A stretch of DNA of 64,000 nucleotides from Methylomonas koyamae (GTDB lineage: Bacteria; Pseudomonadota; Gammaproteobacteria; Methylococcales; Methylomonadaceae). Shown here in pieces: positions 26,040-35,281 of this stretch. Position 1 is the first letter of the stretch. Each line of letters begins with the position of its first letter. The stretch spans positions 868,001 through 932,000 of the forward strand of contig NZ_AP019777.1 of assembly GCF_019669905.1 (NCBI RefSeq). Reading direction: 5' to 3'. The position numbers were made by a program, and so were the translations under genes. The notes beneath the pieces were generated by a model. The model was not told the DNA's origin. It saw nothing but the letters and a program-made list of their open reading frames with translations, and did no database searches.

Positions 26040-26894
26040 TTAAGCCGCTACTGCTGCCGCTTGGACCGATTGCAGAAAGTCCTGGACATCGGCATTGATC
26101 AATTCGAATCCCATCCGCTCGCTGAAGCGTTTTTCCTTGTCGGTCGGGTTTTTGCGGAGGAACCAGCCTTTCGGTTCGCTGGCACCGTAAACGATATCGC
26201 TCATCACCATCCGCTCCGAGTCGCGGTTCAACGGCAAGCCGAGCAACAGGTATTTTTTGCCGATGCGGTATTCCTTCAGAAAATCCGGAATGGCGAAGCC
26301 GCCCATCAGCTCGGTAATGTAGTCGACGTAATCGGCATCCGAGGCAATATAGTTGGACTCCGGTTTCGGCGTGCCCATCGGCTTGAACAGGATGGGCAGG
26401 TTGCGGTCGACTTGCTCCTGACTGACCTCGAAATAGCCGCTGCCGTCGTAGTGGTAGATTTTAAAGCGGAATGCGGTGCCGACGATGCGGGCGACGCCAA
26501 CGATCAATGTGTGTTCCTCGTCGGCGTAACTGTCCTGCAATTGGGTGTCGCGGTTAATGTCGATCACGTACTTCGGCCGCCATTCCTGGAGCCAGTCGTG
26601 CAGCGCAGCACGGGTGTATTGCGTTTCGCCGTAGGTTTTGTCCAAAAACTGGCTCAGAAAGTTGCGACCGCGTTTCAGTTCCTGGTTCATCGCCGCGCGC
26701 GGAAATTCGTACATCAGCTTGGGAGCCATCGGCTTGCCGCCGTTCATCGCCAGAATCAGGCTGTCGCTGTCGGCCGGCATCGGCTCGCGGGTCAGTTTGT
26801 TCTGGGCGTCGAATAACACGCCCGGCCCAAGATACGGAATGACTTGATTGTCATACAAGCCGCTTAAAATTTCGGAAAACACATTGCTAGCCAT
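26040..26894 (-). CDS. SIR2-like domain protein, possibly catalytically degenerate
   Basis: 284-residue cytoplasmic protein convergent with the FHA-transglycosylase gene. It follows the outline of SIR2-like (SIR2_2) domains: an N-terminal VIPYLGPGV nucleotide-binding turn (residues 18-26), VIDINRDTQLQ near 110 for the usual TNYD region, KPMG at 171-174 where an LHG motif normally stands, SDADYVDYI and KKYLLLGLPLNRD near the end. The catalytic histidine expected in LHG is replaced by Met173, so NAD hydrolysis may be lost. Such domains occur in anti-phage and toxin proteins. A link to the kinase cluster is suggested only by adjacency. Confidence 0.6.
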   Translation of the reverse strand: MASNVFSEILSGLYDNQVIPYLGPGVLFDAQNKLTREPMPADSDSLILAMNGGKPMAPKLMYEFPRAAMNQELKRGRNFLSQFLDKTYGETQYTRAALHDWLQEWRPKYVIDINRDTQLQDSYADEEHTLIVGVARIVGTAFRFKIYHYDGSGYFEVSQEQVDRNLPILFKPMGTPKPESNYIASDADYVDYITELMGGFAIPDFLKEYRIGKKYLLLGLPLNRDSERMVMSDIVYGASEPKGWFLRKNPTDKEKRFSERMGFELINADVQDFLQSVQAAAVAA

Positions 26895-27109
26895 GAAACG
26901 CTCCGTCGAAAAGAAATTGATAATTGGCTAAAGCAAGTTTCAATCCAGTTTGCGGGTTGGCCTGAAAGTCGCGGGGTGCCTGGCTTGGGCGGTTTGGCCG
27001 CGGTTGAGTGCGCGGCAACAACCGTATAAATTTCGGTGAAATTGTCGCAAGTACGACAACCATAATCCGCGCTTGCTGTCGATTGCCGAGCCGGTTCCAG
27101 AACGGACGG

Positions 27110-27400
27110 ATGAAACCGAAGGCCGTAAAGCCGCCGTCGGCCTCCAACTCGGCGCAGGTCACGAATGAAGCGGCGCCGGCGGCCAAGGACAAAGTGGCCT
27201 TGGCGACTCGTCCGTCTCGCCGATGCGGCGGAGAAACTCCCCGGCGGGGTTGATCGGAACACCCCATACCCATCGTCCTGCCTCAATATCGCTGACGATC
27301 ACCCATTTGCCGGTTGCTGCCAGGACCTGAGCCGTTCCGGTCCCGATGTCTTAGCCGGCCCCGGTCACCAGAGCGATTTTGCCGTCTATACGGGGCGTAT
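27110..27400 (-). pseudogene. Decayed short-chain dehydrogenase/reductase remnant
   Basis: On the minus strand one frame encodes DGKIALVTGAG, a stop codon, then DIGTGTAQVLAATGKWVIVSDIE, the Rossmann start of an SDR. About 120 bases further, in another frame, comes ATLSLAAGAASFVTCAELEADGGFTA, the conserved SDR C-terminus. The catalytic YxxxK middle is missing, so the gene has suffered a large internal deletion, a frameshift and a nonsense mutation. The flanking 26895-27109 and 27401-27661 show no other gene. Confidence 0.7.
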
Positions 27401-27661
27401 GTTTTTTTGAATAGATGGGCCTGTTATGTCGATTTGATGGTCATCCGATCGACTAGTCGGTAACGAATCGTCTGATTGGCCCGCTAGGTTGCCAAGTGCG
27501 TGAGGATGTTCGTTATGAAACACATGGTTTAGTGTTTTTAAAACAGGGGGCACTCAGCGCCCACAACCTGGACGCTTAGGGGCCGAGAGTACGTTTCGGT
27601 CCCGAGTTATTATTTGCACGGCGACCGTCTTAAGGTCGGCCGACTAGCATGAGGCAAACCC

Positions 27662-28846
27662 ATGACAGACACAATTTTGCTGGGCACCCGCAAGGGCACC
27701 GTAATTATTGACCGCTCGTCCGCCGGTTGGCGGCCCCGGCCGATTGTCCATGCCGGGATTCCGGTTTGTTACGCGGCGCGGGATACGCGCGATGGCACCT
27801 TGTGGGCTGCGCTGGATCACGGCCACTGGGGGCCGAAACTGTCGCGTTCGCGCGACGGCGGCGAGACTTGGCAGGACGTGTCGTCGCTGAAGTATCCGGA
27901 TGGCGCGCGCTATATCGTCAAATATTTGCCGACGCCGGATTTCGATCCCGAAACGCCGGCCGGGCAGCCCGAATACAAAGACGCGACGGTGTTCAAGATC
28001 TGGTATCTCGCCTTTGGCAGCGTAGAGCAACCGGGCCGAATTTATGCCGGCACGATTCCCGGCGGCTTGTTCGTCAGCGACGACGGCGGCGACAGTTGGT
28101 CGCTGAATCGGCCGTTGTGGAACCACGACAGCCGGGGCGGCGATTTGTTCGCCGGCGAGGCGACCAGCGAAAACCGCTGGGGCGGCACGCCGGCCAGTAT
28201 CGATTACGGTGTGTTCGAACCGGGTATTCATTCCATCGTCGTCGATCCGCGCGATCCGAACCGGCTTTACGTCGCGGTGTCGTCGGCAGGCGTATTGGAA
28301 AGCAGCGACGGCGGCCGAAGTTGGCAAGGCCGGAACCGCGGCTTATTGATGGATTACCTGCCGAATCCGGCAGCGGAATGGGGCCACGATCCGCATTTCA
28401 TGACTCATTGTCCGGCGCAACCGGATCATCTCTGGCAACAAAACCATTGCGGCGTTTTTTATAGCGAAGACGGCGCGCGAAGTTGGCGCAAAGTCAGTCT
28501 GCCGGATGCCGGCGTCCATTTCGGCTTTCCGATAGCCGTTGACGGGCGTGACGGCCGGACCGCCTGGGTGGTGCCGGCGCGGGCGGATTCCGAACGGATG
28601 GCGATCGGCGGCGGCTTGTGCGTGGCGAGAACCAGCGACGGCGGCCGGAGCTGGCAAGCGTTTCGGGCCGGCCTGCCGCAGGATCACGCTTACGACATTG
28701 TTTACCGGCATGGGCTGGATGTGGCCGGTGATTGCTTGTGTTTCGGCAGCACGACCGGCAACGTCTATTTGTCGGAAGATCGGGGCGAAACCTGGCAATG
28801 CCTGGGCAACCACTTTCCGCCGGTTTACTCGGTCCGCTTCGGTTAG
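27662..28846 (+). CDS. BNR/sialidase-type beta-propeller repeat protein
   Basis: 394 residues with at least six Asp-box repeats (S-x-D-x-G-x-x-W): SRDGGETWQD, SDDGGDSWSL, SSDGGRSWQG, SEDGARSWRK, TSDGGRSWQA and SEDRGETWQC. The fold is a beta-propeller like exo-alpha-sialidases and photosystem II assembly factors, but catalytic Arg/Glu/Tyr triads cannot be identified and there is no signal peptide. A MoaD/ThiS-like gene follows after five bases, a pairing that I believe recurs in other bacteria without a known function. Confidence 0.8.
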   Translation: MTDTILLGTRKGTVIIDRSSAGWRPRPIVHAGIPVCYAARDTRDGTLWAALDHGHWGPKLSRSRDGGETWQDVSSLKYPDGARYIVKYLPTPDFDPETPAGQPEYKDATVFKIWYLAFGSVEQPGRIYAGTIPGGLFVSDDGGDSWSLNRPLWNHDSRGGDLFAGEATSENRWGGTPASIDYGVFEPGIHSIVVDPRDPNRLYVAVSSAGVLESSDGGRSWQGRNRGLLMDYLPNPAAEWGHDPHFMTHCPAQPDHLWQQNHCGVFYSEDGARSWRKVSLPDAGVHFGFPIAVDGRDGRTAWVVPARADSERMAIGGGLCVARTSDGGRSWQAFRAGLPQDHAYDIVYRHGLDVAGDCLCFGSTTGNVYLSEDRGETWQCLGNHFPPVYSVRFG

Positions 28847-28851
28847 CCGCG

Positions 28852-29130
28852 ATGGTCACCGTAAAAATGACCTCGCATCTTTACCGCTTCTTTCCGCTAC
28901 TGGAGAACCGGGAAATCAGGGTTGCCACCGGTTCGGTGGCCGATGTTCTGCGAGCGGTGGATCAACTGGCCCCCGGATTTAGCGATTATGTGCTGGACGA
29001 ACGCGGAGCGCTGCGCCGGCACGTCTATCTCAGTGTCAACGATACCATCCTGGTCGATAGGAAGACTTTAACGGATCGGGTTCCCGAGGATGGCACAGTC
29101 TATATTTTTCAGGCGCTGAGCGGCGGTTGA
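28852..29130 (+). CDS. MoaD/ThiS-family small sulfur-carrier-like protein
   Basis: 92-residue beta-grasp protein ending in the Gly-Gly tail (QALSGG) that MoaD and ThiS use as a thiocarboxylate. The middle contains GFSDYVLDERGALRRHVYLSVND and TDRVPEDGTVYIF, typical of the MoaD-like group. ATG 28852 or the in-frame ATG 28867 could be the start. It is linked to the BNR-repeat gene and not to molybdopterin or thiamine genes, so its target is unknown. Confidence 0.75.
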   Translation: MVTVKMTSHLYRFFPLLENREIRVATGSVADVLRAVDQLAPGFSDYVLDERGALRRHVYLSVNDTILVDRKTLTDRVPEDGTVYIFQALSGG

Positions 29131-29132
29131 TT

Positions 29133-29666
29133 TTAATGCCAGCCGCCGTACTGCGTGGTCGGGTCGCCGCGGAAACCCGAGGTGGTCTTGTTGGCATCGG
29201 GCACGTGCGCGGTTTCTTCGGCCGCTCTGACCATGTTGCCGTGGCTGTAGCCGCCCATGGCCTTGGCTTGTTTGGCGATGGCGGTCGTGGTCGGGTTGAT
29301 GTCGTATTTGCCGGAGTCGGGATGGATGATCACGCTGACCAGTTCGTCGGCGCCCGAGCCGTAACTCAAAATCAGCGGTAGCGGCGTATTGGCCGGCACG
29401 GGTATCTCGAATCGCGGGCTGTTGTTCAATTCGGTGCTGGCGATCAATTTGCCGGCTTCGGAGCGCAATTTAACCTCGCCGGATTTGATCGGGCCGGCGT
29501 TGCCGCTGACCGCGCCGGTCAGGCTGGTCGCCCGTAAATGCTGGGTTCCGGCCGGCTTGGCGACGATGGTCTTGGCTTGCTCCTGGCCGCAGCCGGCCAG
29601 CAAACCGCCGCTCAACAGAGCCAGCGCCGCGACCGGAAAAATCAGGTGTTTTGGGGGTGTTTTCAT
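29133..29666 (-). CDS. Hypothetical lipoprotein
   Basis: 177 residues with a lipoprotein signal peptide ending LLAGC (Cys26). The mature part contains a beta-rich segment resembling a carboxypeptidase-regulatory/Ig-like fold (SGEVKLRSEAGKLIASTEL, FEIPVPANTPLPLILSY) and a polar tail. No family I can name. It is convergent with the MoaD-like gene, two bases apart. Confidence 0.7.
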   Translation of the reverse strand: MKTPPKHLIFPVAALALLSGGLLAGCGQEQAKTIVAKPAGTQHLRATSLTGAVSGNAGPIKSGEVKLRSEAGKLIASTELNNSPRFEIPVPANTPLPLILSYGSGADELVSVIIHPDSGKYDINPTTTAIAKQAKAMGGYSHGNMVRAAEETAHVPDANKTTSGFRGDPTTQYGGWH

Positions 29667-29803
29667 GGGGTTCTCCTCCGTTGTCGGCTAAAGATACCCG
29701 TTTCGCCGCTGGCCGACAAGGCCGCACCGTCGCTCAGATTGCAGTTGAATAATGCCGGTAACGCCGTTATATTGCCTGGCTTTTATACTTGTAAATCAAT
29801 GCT

Positions 29804-30286
29804 ATGCCATCATTCGACATCGTTTCCGAACTCGATAGCCACGAAGTGACCAACGCCGTGGACCAAGCCAACAAGGAAGTCTCGACCCGTTTCGACTTCA
29901 AGGGCTCCAATGCCAATTTCGAACAGACCGACGACGGCATTTTGCTGAAAGCCGAATCCACCTTCCAGTTGCAGCAAATGCTGCCGATTTTGTACGCCAA
30001 GATGGGCAAGCGCGGCATCGATATTTCGGCGCTGGAGAGCGGAAAAATCACCGATACCGGCAAGACCGCCAGCCAGACCATTGCCTTGAAGCAAGGCATC
30101 GGCAGCGATCTGGCGAAGAAAATCGTCAAGCTGATCAAGGACAAAAAAATGAAAGTGCAGGCTGCGATCAACGGCGACAAGGTGCGCGTGACCGGCAAGA
30201 AAAGGGACGATTTGCAGGAAGTGATCCAGATGCTGCGCAGCGAGGATCTGGAACAACCGCTGCAATTCAACAATTTCCGCGATTAA
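29804..30286 (+). CDS. yajQ: YajQ-family cyclic di-GMP-binding protein
   Basis: 160-residue cytoplasmic protein beginning MPSFDIVSELDSHEVTNAVDQ, the invariant start of the YajQ/UPF0234 family, with two ferredoxin-like halves and the terminal FNNFRD. Some members bind cyclic di-GMP and modulate transcription factors. It could respond to the globin-coupled diguanylate cyclase in this window, although nothing in sequence links them. AT-rich leader; single-gene transcript likely. Confidence 0.95.
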   Translation: MPSFDIVSELDSHEVTNAVDQANKEVSTRFDFKGSNANFEQTDDGILLKAESTFQLQQMLPILYAKMGKRGIDISALESGKITDTGKTASQTIALKQGIGSDLAKKIVKLIKDKKMKVQAAINGDKVRVTGKKRDDLQEVIQMLRSEDLEQPLQFNNFRD

Positions 30287-30304
30287 TCCGGCAGGCACAC
30301 CGTG

Positions 30305-30958
30305 ATGGAAGCGCGCATCGGCCATCCGGCACCGCCGTTGGCAATCGGCGAATGGCTGCAAGGCCAGCCAACGCAACTGGCCGACTTGGCCGATCGCGTG
30401 GTGCTGGTGGCGGTATTCCAGGTCAATTGCCCCGGCTGTTTTTTGTATTGCCTGCCGCGGGCGGAGGATTTGCATTGGCGCTACCAGGACCATGGCCTGA
30501 CGGTGTTGGGCCTGGCCACGGCGTTCGAGGATTTCGACAAAAATACGCTCGGCAATTTACGCTTGCTGCTGGAAAGCGGCCGCGTGATCGGCGAAACCGA
30601 AAAACTGCTGAAACATCACGCGCTACTGCAAGGCGAGCGGCTGCCGTACTCCTTGAGCTTTCCGGTGGCGATGGACCGACTGGCGCCGCAAACGCTTGAT
30701 AATATCGAGGCCGAGATCGACGCTTTTGTCGGTGAACAACTGCCCGATTTCGAAACTCGCCCGCCGGCGGAACGCCAAGCCATCCGCGCCCGCCTGCGCG
30801 CCTATTTCGCGCAGCGGCCGTTCCGTCCGGAAACCTTCGAGCGTTACCGGCTGCAAGGCACGCCGTCGTATCTGTTGATCGATAGGGCCGGCATCCTGCG
30901 CGCCAGCCGCTTTGGCGCCTACGACGAGCTGGAAGCCGATCTGACCGGCCTGCTTTAA
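30305..30958 (+). CDS. Thioredoxin-fold redoxin (TlpA/AhpC-like) with CPGC motif
   Basis: 217-residue cytoplasmic thioredoxin-like protein. It begins [15 protein letters not shown] as redoxins do; [12 protein letters not shown] holds an active-site CPGC near residue 42, and a third cysteine follows closely. A C-terminal cis-Pro region ([12 protein letters not shown]) completes the fold. An ~80-residue helical insertion lies between, making it longer than TlpA. No signal peptide, so it is not a cytochrome c maturation factor. Physiological partner unknown. Confidence 0.8.
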   Translation: MEARIGHPAPPLAIGEWLQGQPTQLADLADRVVLVAVFQVNCPGCFLYCLPRAEDLHWRYQDHGLTVLGLATAFEDFDKNTLGNLRLLLESGRVIGETEKLLKHHALLQGERLPYSLSFPVAMDRLAPQTLDNIEAEIDAFVGEQLPDFETRPPAERQAIRARLRAYFAQRPFRPETFERYRLQGTPSYLLIDRAGILRASRFGAYDELEADLTGLL

Positions 30959-31007
30959 CACCTACCGGCTGTGGCCGGTTTTTTCCAACCCAAGGATATT
31001 TTTTTCG

Positions 31008-32489
31008 ATGACCGAACCGCTGCTGATCGCCAAATCCGCCACCGCCGAATTGCACCTGTTGCCGGCTATGGCCAATCGCCACGGCTTGATTGCCGGCGCC
31101 ACCGGTACCGGCAAGACCATTACCTTGCAAACGCTGGCCGAGGCCTTTTCCGAGATCGGCGTGCCGGTATTCATGGCCGACGTCAAAGGCGATTTGTCCG
31201 GCTTGAGCCGGCCCGGCGGCGGCAACGCCAAGGTCGACGCGCGCTTGGCCGAATTGGGTCTGCCGGCACTGGAACCGGCGGCGGCGCCGGTATTGTTTTG
31301 GGACGTGTTCGGCGCGAAAGGCCATCCGTTGCGTTCGACCGTGTCGGAGATGGGGCCGCTGCTGCTGGCGCGGATGCTGAATCTGAACGAGGTGCAGAGC
31401 GGCGTGTTGACCGCGGCCTTCAAAATCGCCGACGACAACGGCTGGCTGCTGCTGGATTTGAAGGACCTGAAAGCGATGCTGCAATACGCCGCCGAGCATG
31501 CATCGGAACTGGCCGACGAATACGGCAGCATTTCCGCCGCCAGCGTCGGCGCGATTCAGCGCGGTTTGCTGCAACTGGAGCACGAAGGCGGCGAAAAGCT
31601 GTTCGGCGAGCCGGCGCTGGACTTCAACGACCTGTTGCAAACCGAGGGCGGCCGCGGCGTAATCAATATTCTGGCCGCCGACACGCTATACAACTCGCCG
31701 CGGGTTTACGCCACGCTGTTGCTGTGGCTGCTGTCCGAGTTGTTCGAAAATCTGCCCGAAGCCGGTGATTTGGACAAACCGAAACTGGTGTTTTTCTTCG
31801 ACGAAGCGCATTTGCTGTTCAACGACGCGCCGGCCGCGCTGTTGCAGAAAATCGAACAGGTGGTGCGGCTGATCCGCTCCAAAGGTGTCGGCGTCTATTT
31901 CGTCAGCCAGAATCCGCTGGATATTCCGGATGTCATTCTGGGCCAGCTCGGCAACCGGGTGCAGCATGCGTTGCGGGCCTTCACCCCGCGCGACCAAAAA
32001 GCGGTCAAGGCCGCCGCCGAGACCTTCCGCAGCAACCCCAAGTTGGATGTCGCTGCGGCCATCGGCGAACTGGGCGTCGGCGAGGCCTTGGTGTCGTTTC
32101 TGGAAATTAAAGGCACGCCGGCCGTGGTCGAGCGGGCATTGGTCAAGCCGCCGCGTTCGCGGATCGGTCCCGCCAGCGACGCCGAGCGACAACAAACCAT
32201 CGCTGATTCGGTGATCGCCGGCCATTACGAAAAGCAGGTCGATAGAGAATCGGCTTACGAAATTCTGAAAGGCAAAGCCGGTAGAGAGGTTAAGACCGAA
32301 GCTGGCGGCGGTTTCGATTGGGGCGACGTGTTGTTGGGCGGCGGTAAGTCTGCTAGCAAACGCAGCCGGCGCTCGGCGGAGACCGTGTTGGAAGCGGCCG
32401 CGAAAAGCGCGGCGCGCAGCATCGGCCAGGAAGTCGGCAAGCAAATCATCCGCGGCGTACTGGGGTCGTTGCTGGGCGGCCGGCGCTAG
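31008..32489 (+). CDS. HerA-like P-loop ATPase (DUF853/YjgR family)
   Basis: 493-residue FtsK/HerA-type ATPase of the DUF853 family. It has Walker [16 protein letters not shown] near residue 35, [12 protein letters not shown], Walker [13 protein letters not shown] and the arginine-finger region [18 protein letters not shown]. The C-terminus is basic and helical. Function is uncertain; the family is widespread as a single gene and is named for E. coli YjgR. No NurA or other partner nuclease is adjacent. Confidence 0.9.
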   Translation: MTEPLLIAKSATAELHLLPAMANRHGLIAGATGTGKTITLQTLAEAFSEIGVPVFMADVKGDLSGLSRPGGGNAKVDARLAELGLPALEPAAAPVLFWDVFGAKGHPLRSTVSEMGPLLLARMLNLNEVQSGVLTAAFKIADDNGWLLLDLKDLKAMLQYAAEHASELADEYGSISAASVGAIQRGLLQLEHEGGEKLFGEPALDFNDLLQTEGGRGVINILAADTLYNSPRVYATLLLWLLSELFENLPEAGDLDKPKLVFFFDEAHLLFNDAPAALLQKIEQVVRLIRSKGVGVYFVSQNPLDIPDVILGQLGNRVQHALRAFTPRDQKAVKAAAETFRSNPKLDVAAAIGELGVGEALVSFLEIKGTPAVVERALVKPPRSRIGPASDAERQQTIADSVIAGHYEKQVDRESAYEILKGKAGREVKTEAGGGFDWGDVLLGGGKSASKRSRRSAETVLEAAAKSAARSIGQEVGKQIIRGVLGSLLGGRR

Positions 32490-32569
32490 CGGCAAACATT
32501 GCTGACACCACGCTGTCAGCAGGGCTGCTTTAGGATGGCGGCTCTTTTAAACCAATGGAGGAATCTGTC

Positions 32570-32944
32570 ATGAATCAAAATATCGCAACCTGGTTCGAAT
32601 TGCCCGCCACCGACCTCGGCCGCGCCCAGCAGTTTTACCGTAGCGTGCTGAACGCCAGTTTCAAGCTGGAGGACATGAGCGGCATGCAGTTGGCGATTTT
32701 CGAGGCCGAAGACGGTGCGGTTAGCGGTATGCTGGTGCAAGGCGAGCACTACCAGCCTTCTGCGACCGGCGCAGTGGTGTATTTCAGCGGCGGCGAAGAT
32801 CTGAGCCAACCTTTGGCTGAAGTCGAGTCCGCCGGCGGCAAAGTGTTGATGCCGAAAACGCCGATACATGACGGCGAATGCGGTTATTTCGCGCTGCTGC
32901 TGGATAGCGAAGGCAACCGGGTCGGCTTGTACTCGCCGGCTTAA
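32570..32944 (+). CDS. VOC-family (glyoxalase/bleomycin-resistance-like) protein
   Basis: 124-residue single VOC module: NIATWFELPATDLGRAQQFYRSVL at the start, then MQLAIFE, GAVVYFSGG, and the terminal GYFALLLDSEGNRVGLYSPA. Length is typical of small dimeric VOC proteins. The metal-binding His/Glu pattern is partial, so no reaction is assigned. ATG 32570 follows GGAGGAATC. A WYL regulator gene starts 17 bases downstream and may control it. Confidence 0.88.
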   Translation: MNQNIATWFELPATDLGRAQQFYRSVLNASFKLEDMSGMQLAIFEAEDGAVSGMLVQGEHYQPSATGAVVYFSGGEDLSQPLAEVESAGGKVLMPKTPIHDGECGYFALLLDSEGNRVGLYSPA

Positions 32945-32961
32945 TCCGGCCGGAAACCGCT

Positions 32962-33648
32962 ATGCGCAGAGCCGACCGCTTGTTTCAGATCGTTCAGATT
33001 CTGCGCAACCGCCGTTTGGTCACGGCCAAAGCGCTGGCCGAGCGCCTGGAAGTGTCGGAGCGCACCATCTACCGCGACATTCAGGTGTTGAGTTTGTCCG
33101 GCATTCCGGTCGAAGGCGAGGCCGGCGTCGGATACGCGCTCCGCCACAGCCTGGACGTTCCGCCGCTGATGTTCAGTGCTGCCGAACTGGAGGCGCTGGT
33201 GGTTGGCGCCCGCATGGTCAAGACCTGGGCTGGCACCGAGTTGGGCCGTTCGGCGCAATCGGTGTTGGACAAGGTCACGGCGGTGGTGCCGACCGAACTG
33301 CGCGACCGGTTGGAGCGTTCCAAATTGTTCGCGCTGCGATTTTCGCCGCGCGAAGATTTGGACGTTACTATGGACATTTGCCGCAACGCGCTGGACGCCA
33401 AACGCGTATTGCACTTGGACTACCGCCGCGGCGACGGCGAATTCAGCCAGCGCCGGATCCGGCCGCTGGGGCTGTATTTCTGGGGTAACGTCTGGACCTT
33501 GGTCGGCTGGTGCGAACTGCGCGACGACTTCCGCAATTTTCGCTTGGATCGCATTGAGCGCGCGCTGGTGCTGGACGAAGCCTTCAGCGAAGACGCCGGC
33601 CAGACTTTGCAAGATTTTATCCGCAGCATGCATTGCCAGCCGCAGTAA
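32962..33648 (+). CDS. YafY-family HTH/WYL-domain transcriptional regulator
   Basis: 228 residues. The N-terminal winged helix (about residues 1-60) reads RADRLFQIVQILRNRRLVTAKALAERLEVSERTIYRDI, an HTH_11 domain. The C-terminal WYL domain (about 135-210) has RRGDGEFSQRRIRPLGLYFWGNVWTLVGWCELRDDFRNFRLDRI. WYL domains sense ligands, often nucleic-acid-related, and regulate neighbouring genes. Close to the VOC gene, likely co-transcribed. Confidence 0.92.
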   Translation: MRRADRLFQIVQILRNRRLVTAKALAERLEVSERTIYRDIQVLSLSGIPVEGEAGVGYALRHSLDVPPLMFSAAELEALVVGARMVKTWAGTELGRSAQSVLDKVTAVVPTELRDRLERSKLFALRFSPREDLDVTMDICRNALDAKRVLHLDYRRGDGEFSQRRIRPLGLYFWGNVWTLVGWCELRDDFRNFRLDRIERALVLDEAFSEDAGQTLQDFIRSMHCQPQ

Positions 33649-33765
33649 ACATTCCGTCAATCGCTAAGAATCGGTTTGCCGAATCTCGGCTTTTCTCTAT
33701 CATGGTGGGTGACGCGGCCGGCGCGGCCGCCATTTTTCGTCACCGTTTCAATCATTATCCCTACC

Positions 33766-35184
33766 ATGACAACAATCAACATCCAACAAATGATGGCCGA
33801 CAGCGGCGTTGCGTTCGGCACCAGCGGCGCGCGCGGCTTGGTCAGCCAGATGAGCGGCGAAGTCTGTGCCGCTTATACCTTGGCGTTTATTCAAGCTTTG
33901 AACCTGAGCCGACCCGGCCAGCGCATTGCCCTGGGCATGGACTTGCGGCCGTCCAGTCCGGAGATTGCCCAAGCCTGCGTCGCCGGCATACGTCAGGCCG
34001 GCTGCGAGGTGGATTTCTGCGGCGTGCTGCCAACGCCGGCGCTGGCGTTATATGCGTTGGCCGAAGGCATTCCGGCGATCATGGTCACCGGCAGCCACAT
34101 TCCGTTCGACCGCAACGGCATCAAGTTTTACCGGGCCGACGGCGAGATCAGCAAAGCCGACGAGGCGGCGATGACAAGCGCGACGGTAACAGTCGAAGCC
34201 GCCGCCGCCGAATTGCCGGCCGTCAATCCGGCGGCATTAAGCCAATACCGCCAGCGCTACACCAGTTTATTCGCCAAGGATTTGCTGGCCGGCTGGCGGG
34301 TAGGGGTTTACGAACATTCCAGCGCTGCTCGCGACGTGTTGAAGGAAGTTCTGGCCGAATTGGGCGCCGAAGTGATTGGTTTGGAGCGCACCGAGACCTT
34401 CGTGCCGATCGATACCGAAGCGGTCGGCGAAGCGGACAGGCAACGTGGCCGCGACTGGGCGGCGCAATACCGACTCGATGCGCTGATTTCCACCGACGGC
34501 GACGGCGACCGGCCGCTGATCGGCGACGAGAGCGGCGAGTGGTTGCGTGGCGATATCGTCGGTTTGCTGTGCGCCAAATTTCTGGGCGCCGACACCGTGG
34601 TGACGCCGGTCAGTTGCAATACCGCAATCGAAGCCTCGGGTTGGTTCAAACACGTGATTCGCACTCGGATCGGCTCGCCGTATGTGATTGCCGGCATGGA
34701 GCAGGTGACTGAAGGCGGCGTGGCCGGCTTCGAAGCCAACGGCGGTTTTCTGGCCGGCAATGGCCTGTCTGTCAACGGTAAGCGCTTGGCGGCTTTGCAG
34801 ACCCGCGATTCGCTGTTGCCGGCGCTGGCCTTGTTGGCGATGGCGCGCGGGCAGGGCATCAAATTGTCCGGTTTACTGCAAGGCTTGCCGCAACGCTTTA
34901 CCGCCAGCGACCGGATTCAAGAATTTCCGGTTGCCAACAGCCGCGCCTTATTGGAGCGCTTGCAAGCCGACGCCAGCGCCTATCGCGGCCTGTGGGGCGA
35001 CACCCTGGGGGCGCCTGTCGCTAGCGACACTACCGACGGCTTGCGTTTGACCTTTGCCAGTGGCGACATCGTGCATTTACGGCCGTCCGGCAATGCCCCG
35101 GAATTGCGTTGCTACGCCGAGGCCGGCGACATGCCGCGGGCGCAAAAGCTGGTGGCGGATACCTTGCAGCGCATTGCCGGTTGA
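33766..35184 (+). CDS. Phosphomannomutase/phosphoglucomutase-family protein
   Basis: Alpha-D-phosphohexomutase of 472 residues. It has GTSGARG near residue 15, phosphoserine loop VTGSHIPFDRNGIKF (Ser about residue 110), the metal loop STDGDGDRPLIGDE, the sugar-binding GFEANGGFLAG and the phosphate-binding RPSGNAPELRCYAEA. The usual TASHNP is replaced by TGSHIP, which is seen in some mutase subfamilies. ATG 33766 gives the usual start. Substrate (mannose versus glucose phosphate) cannot be fixed from sequence alone. Confidence 0.88.
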   Translation: MTTINIQQMMADSGVAFGTSGARGLVSQMSGEVCAAYTLAFIQALNLSRPGQRIALGMDLRPSSPEIAQACVAGIRQAGCEVDFCGVLPTPALALYALAEGIPAIMVTGSHIPFDRNGIKFYRADGEISKADEAAMTSATVTVEAAAAELPAVNPAALSQYRQRYTSLFAKDLLAGWRVGVYEHSSAARDVLKEVLAELGAEVIGLERTETFVPIDTEAVGEADRQRGRDWAAQYRLDALISTDGDGDRPLIGDESGEWLRGDIVGLLCAKFLGADTVVTPVSCNTAIEASGWFKHVIRTRIGSPYVIAGMEQVTEGGVAGFEANGGFLAGNGLSVNGKRLAALQTRDSLLPALALLAMARGQGIKLSGLLQGLPQRFTASDRIQEFPVANSRALLERLQADASAYRGLWGDTLGAPVASDTTDGLRLTFASGDIVHLRPSGNAPELRCYAEAGDMPRAQKLVADTLQRIAG

Positions 35185-35281
35185 TTCTCGGCCAATCGTC
35201 GAAATGGCCTCAGTTAATTTGCGGTTAAGTTTGCTTGGAGTATCGTAGACCCGCGATAACACACAATCCCAAGGAGACAAC

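Noticed and set aside
30423..31640. 405-codon minus-strand frame across the redoxin and HerA-like genes
   Set aside because: Antisense to two genes with recognisable domains; composition typical of shadow frames.
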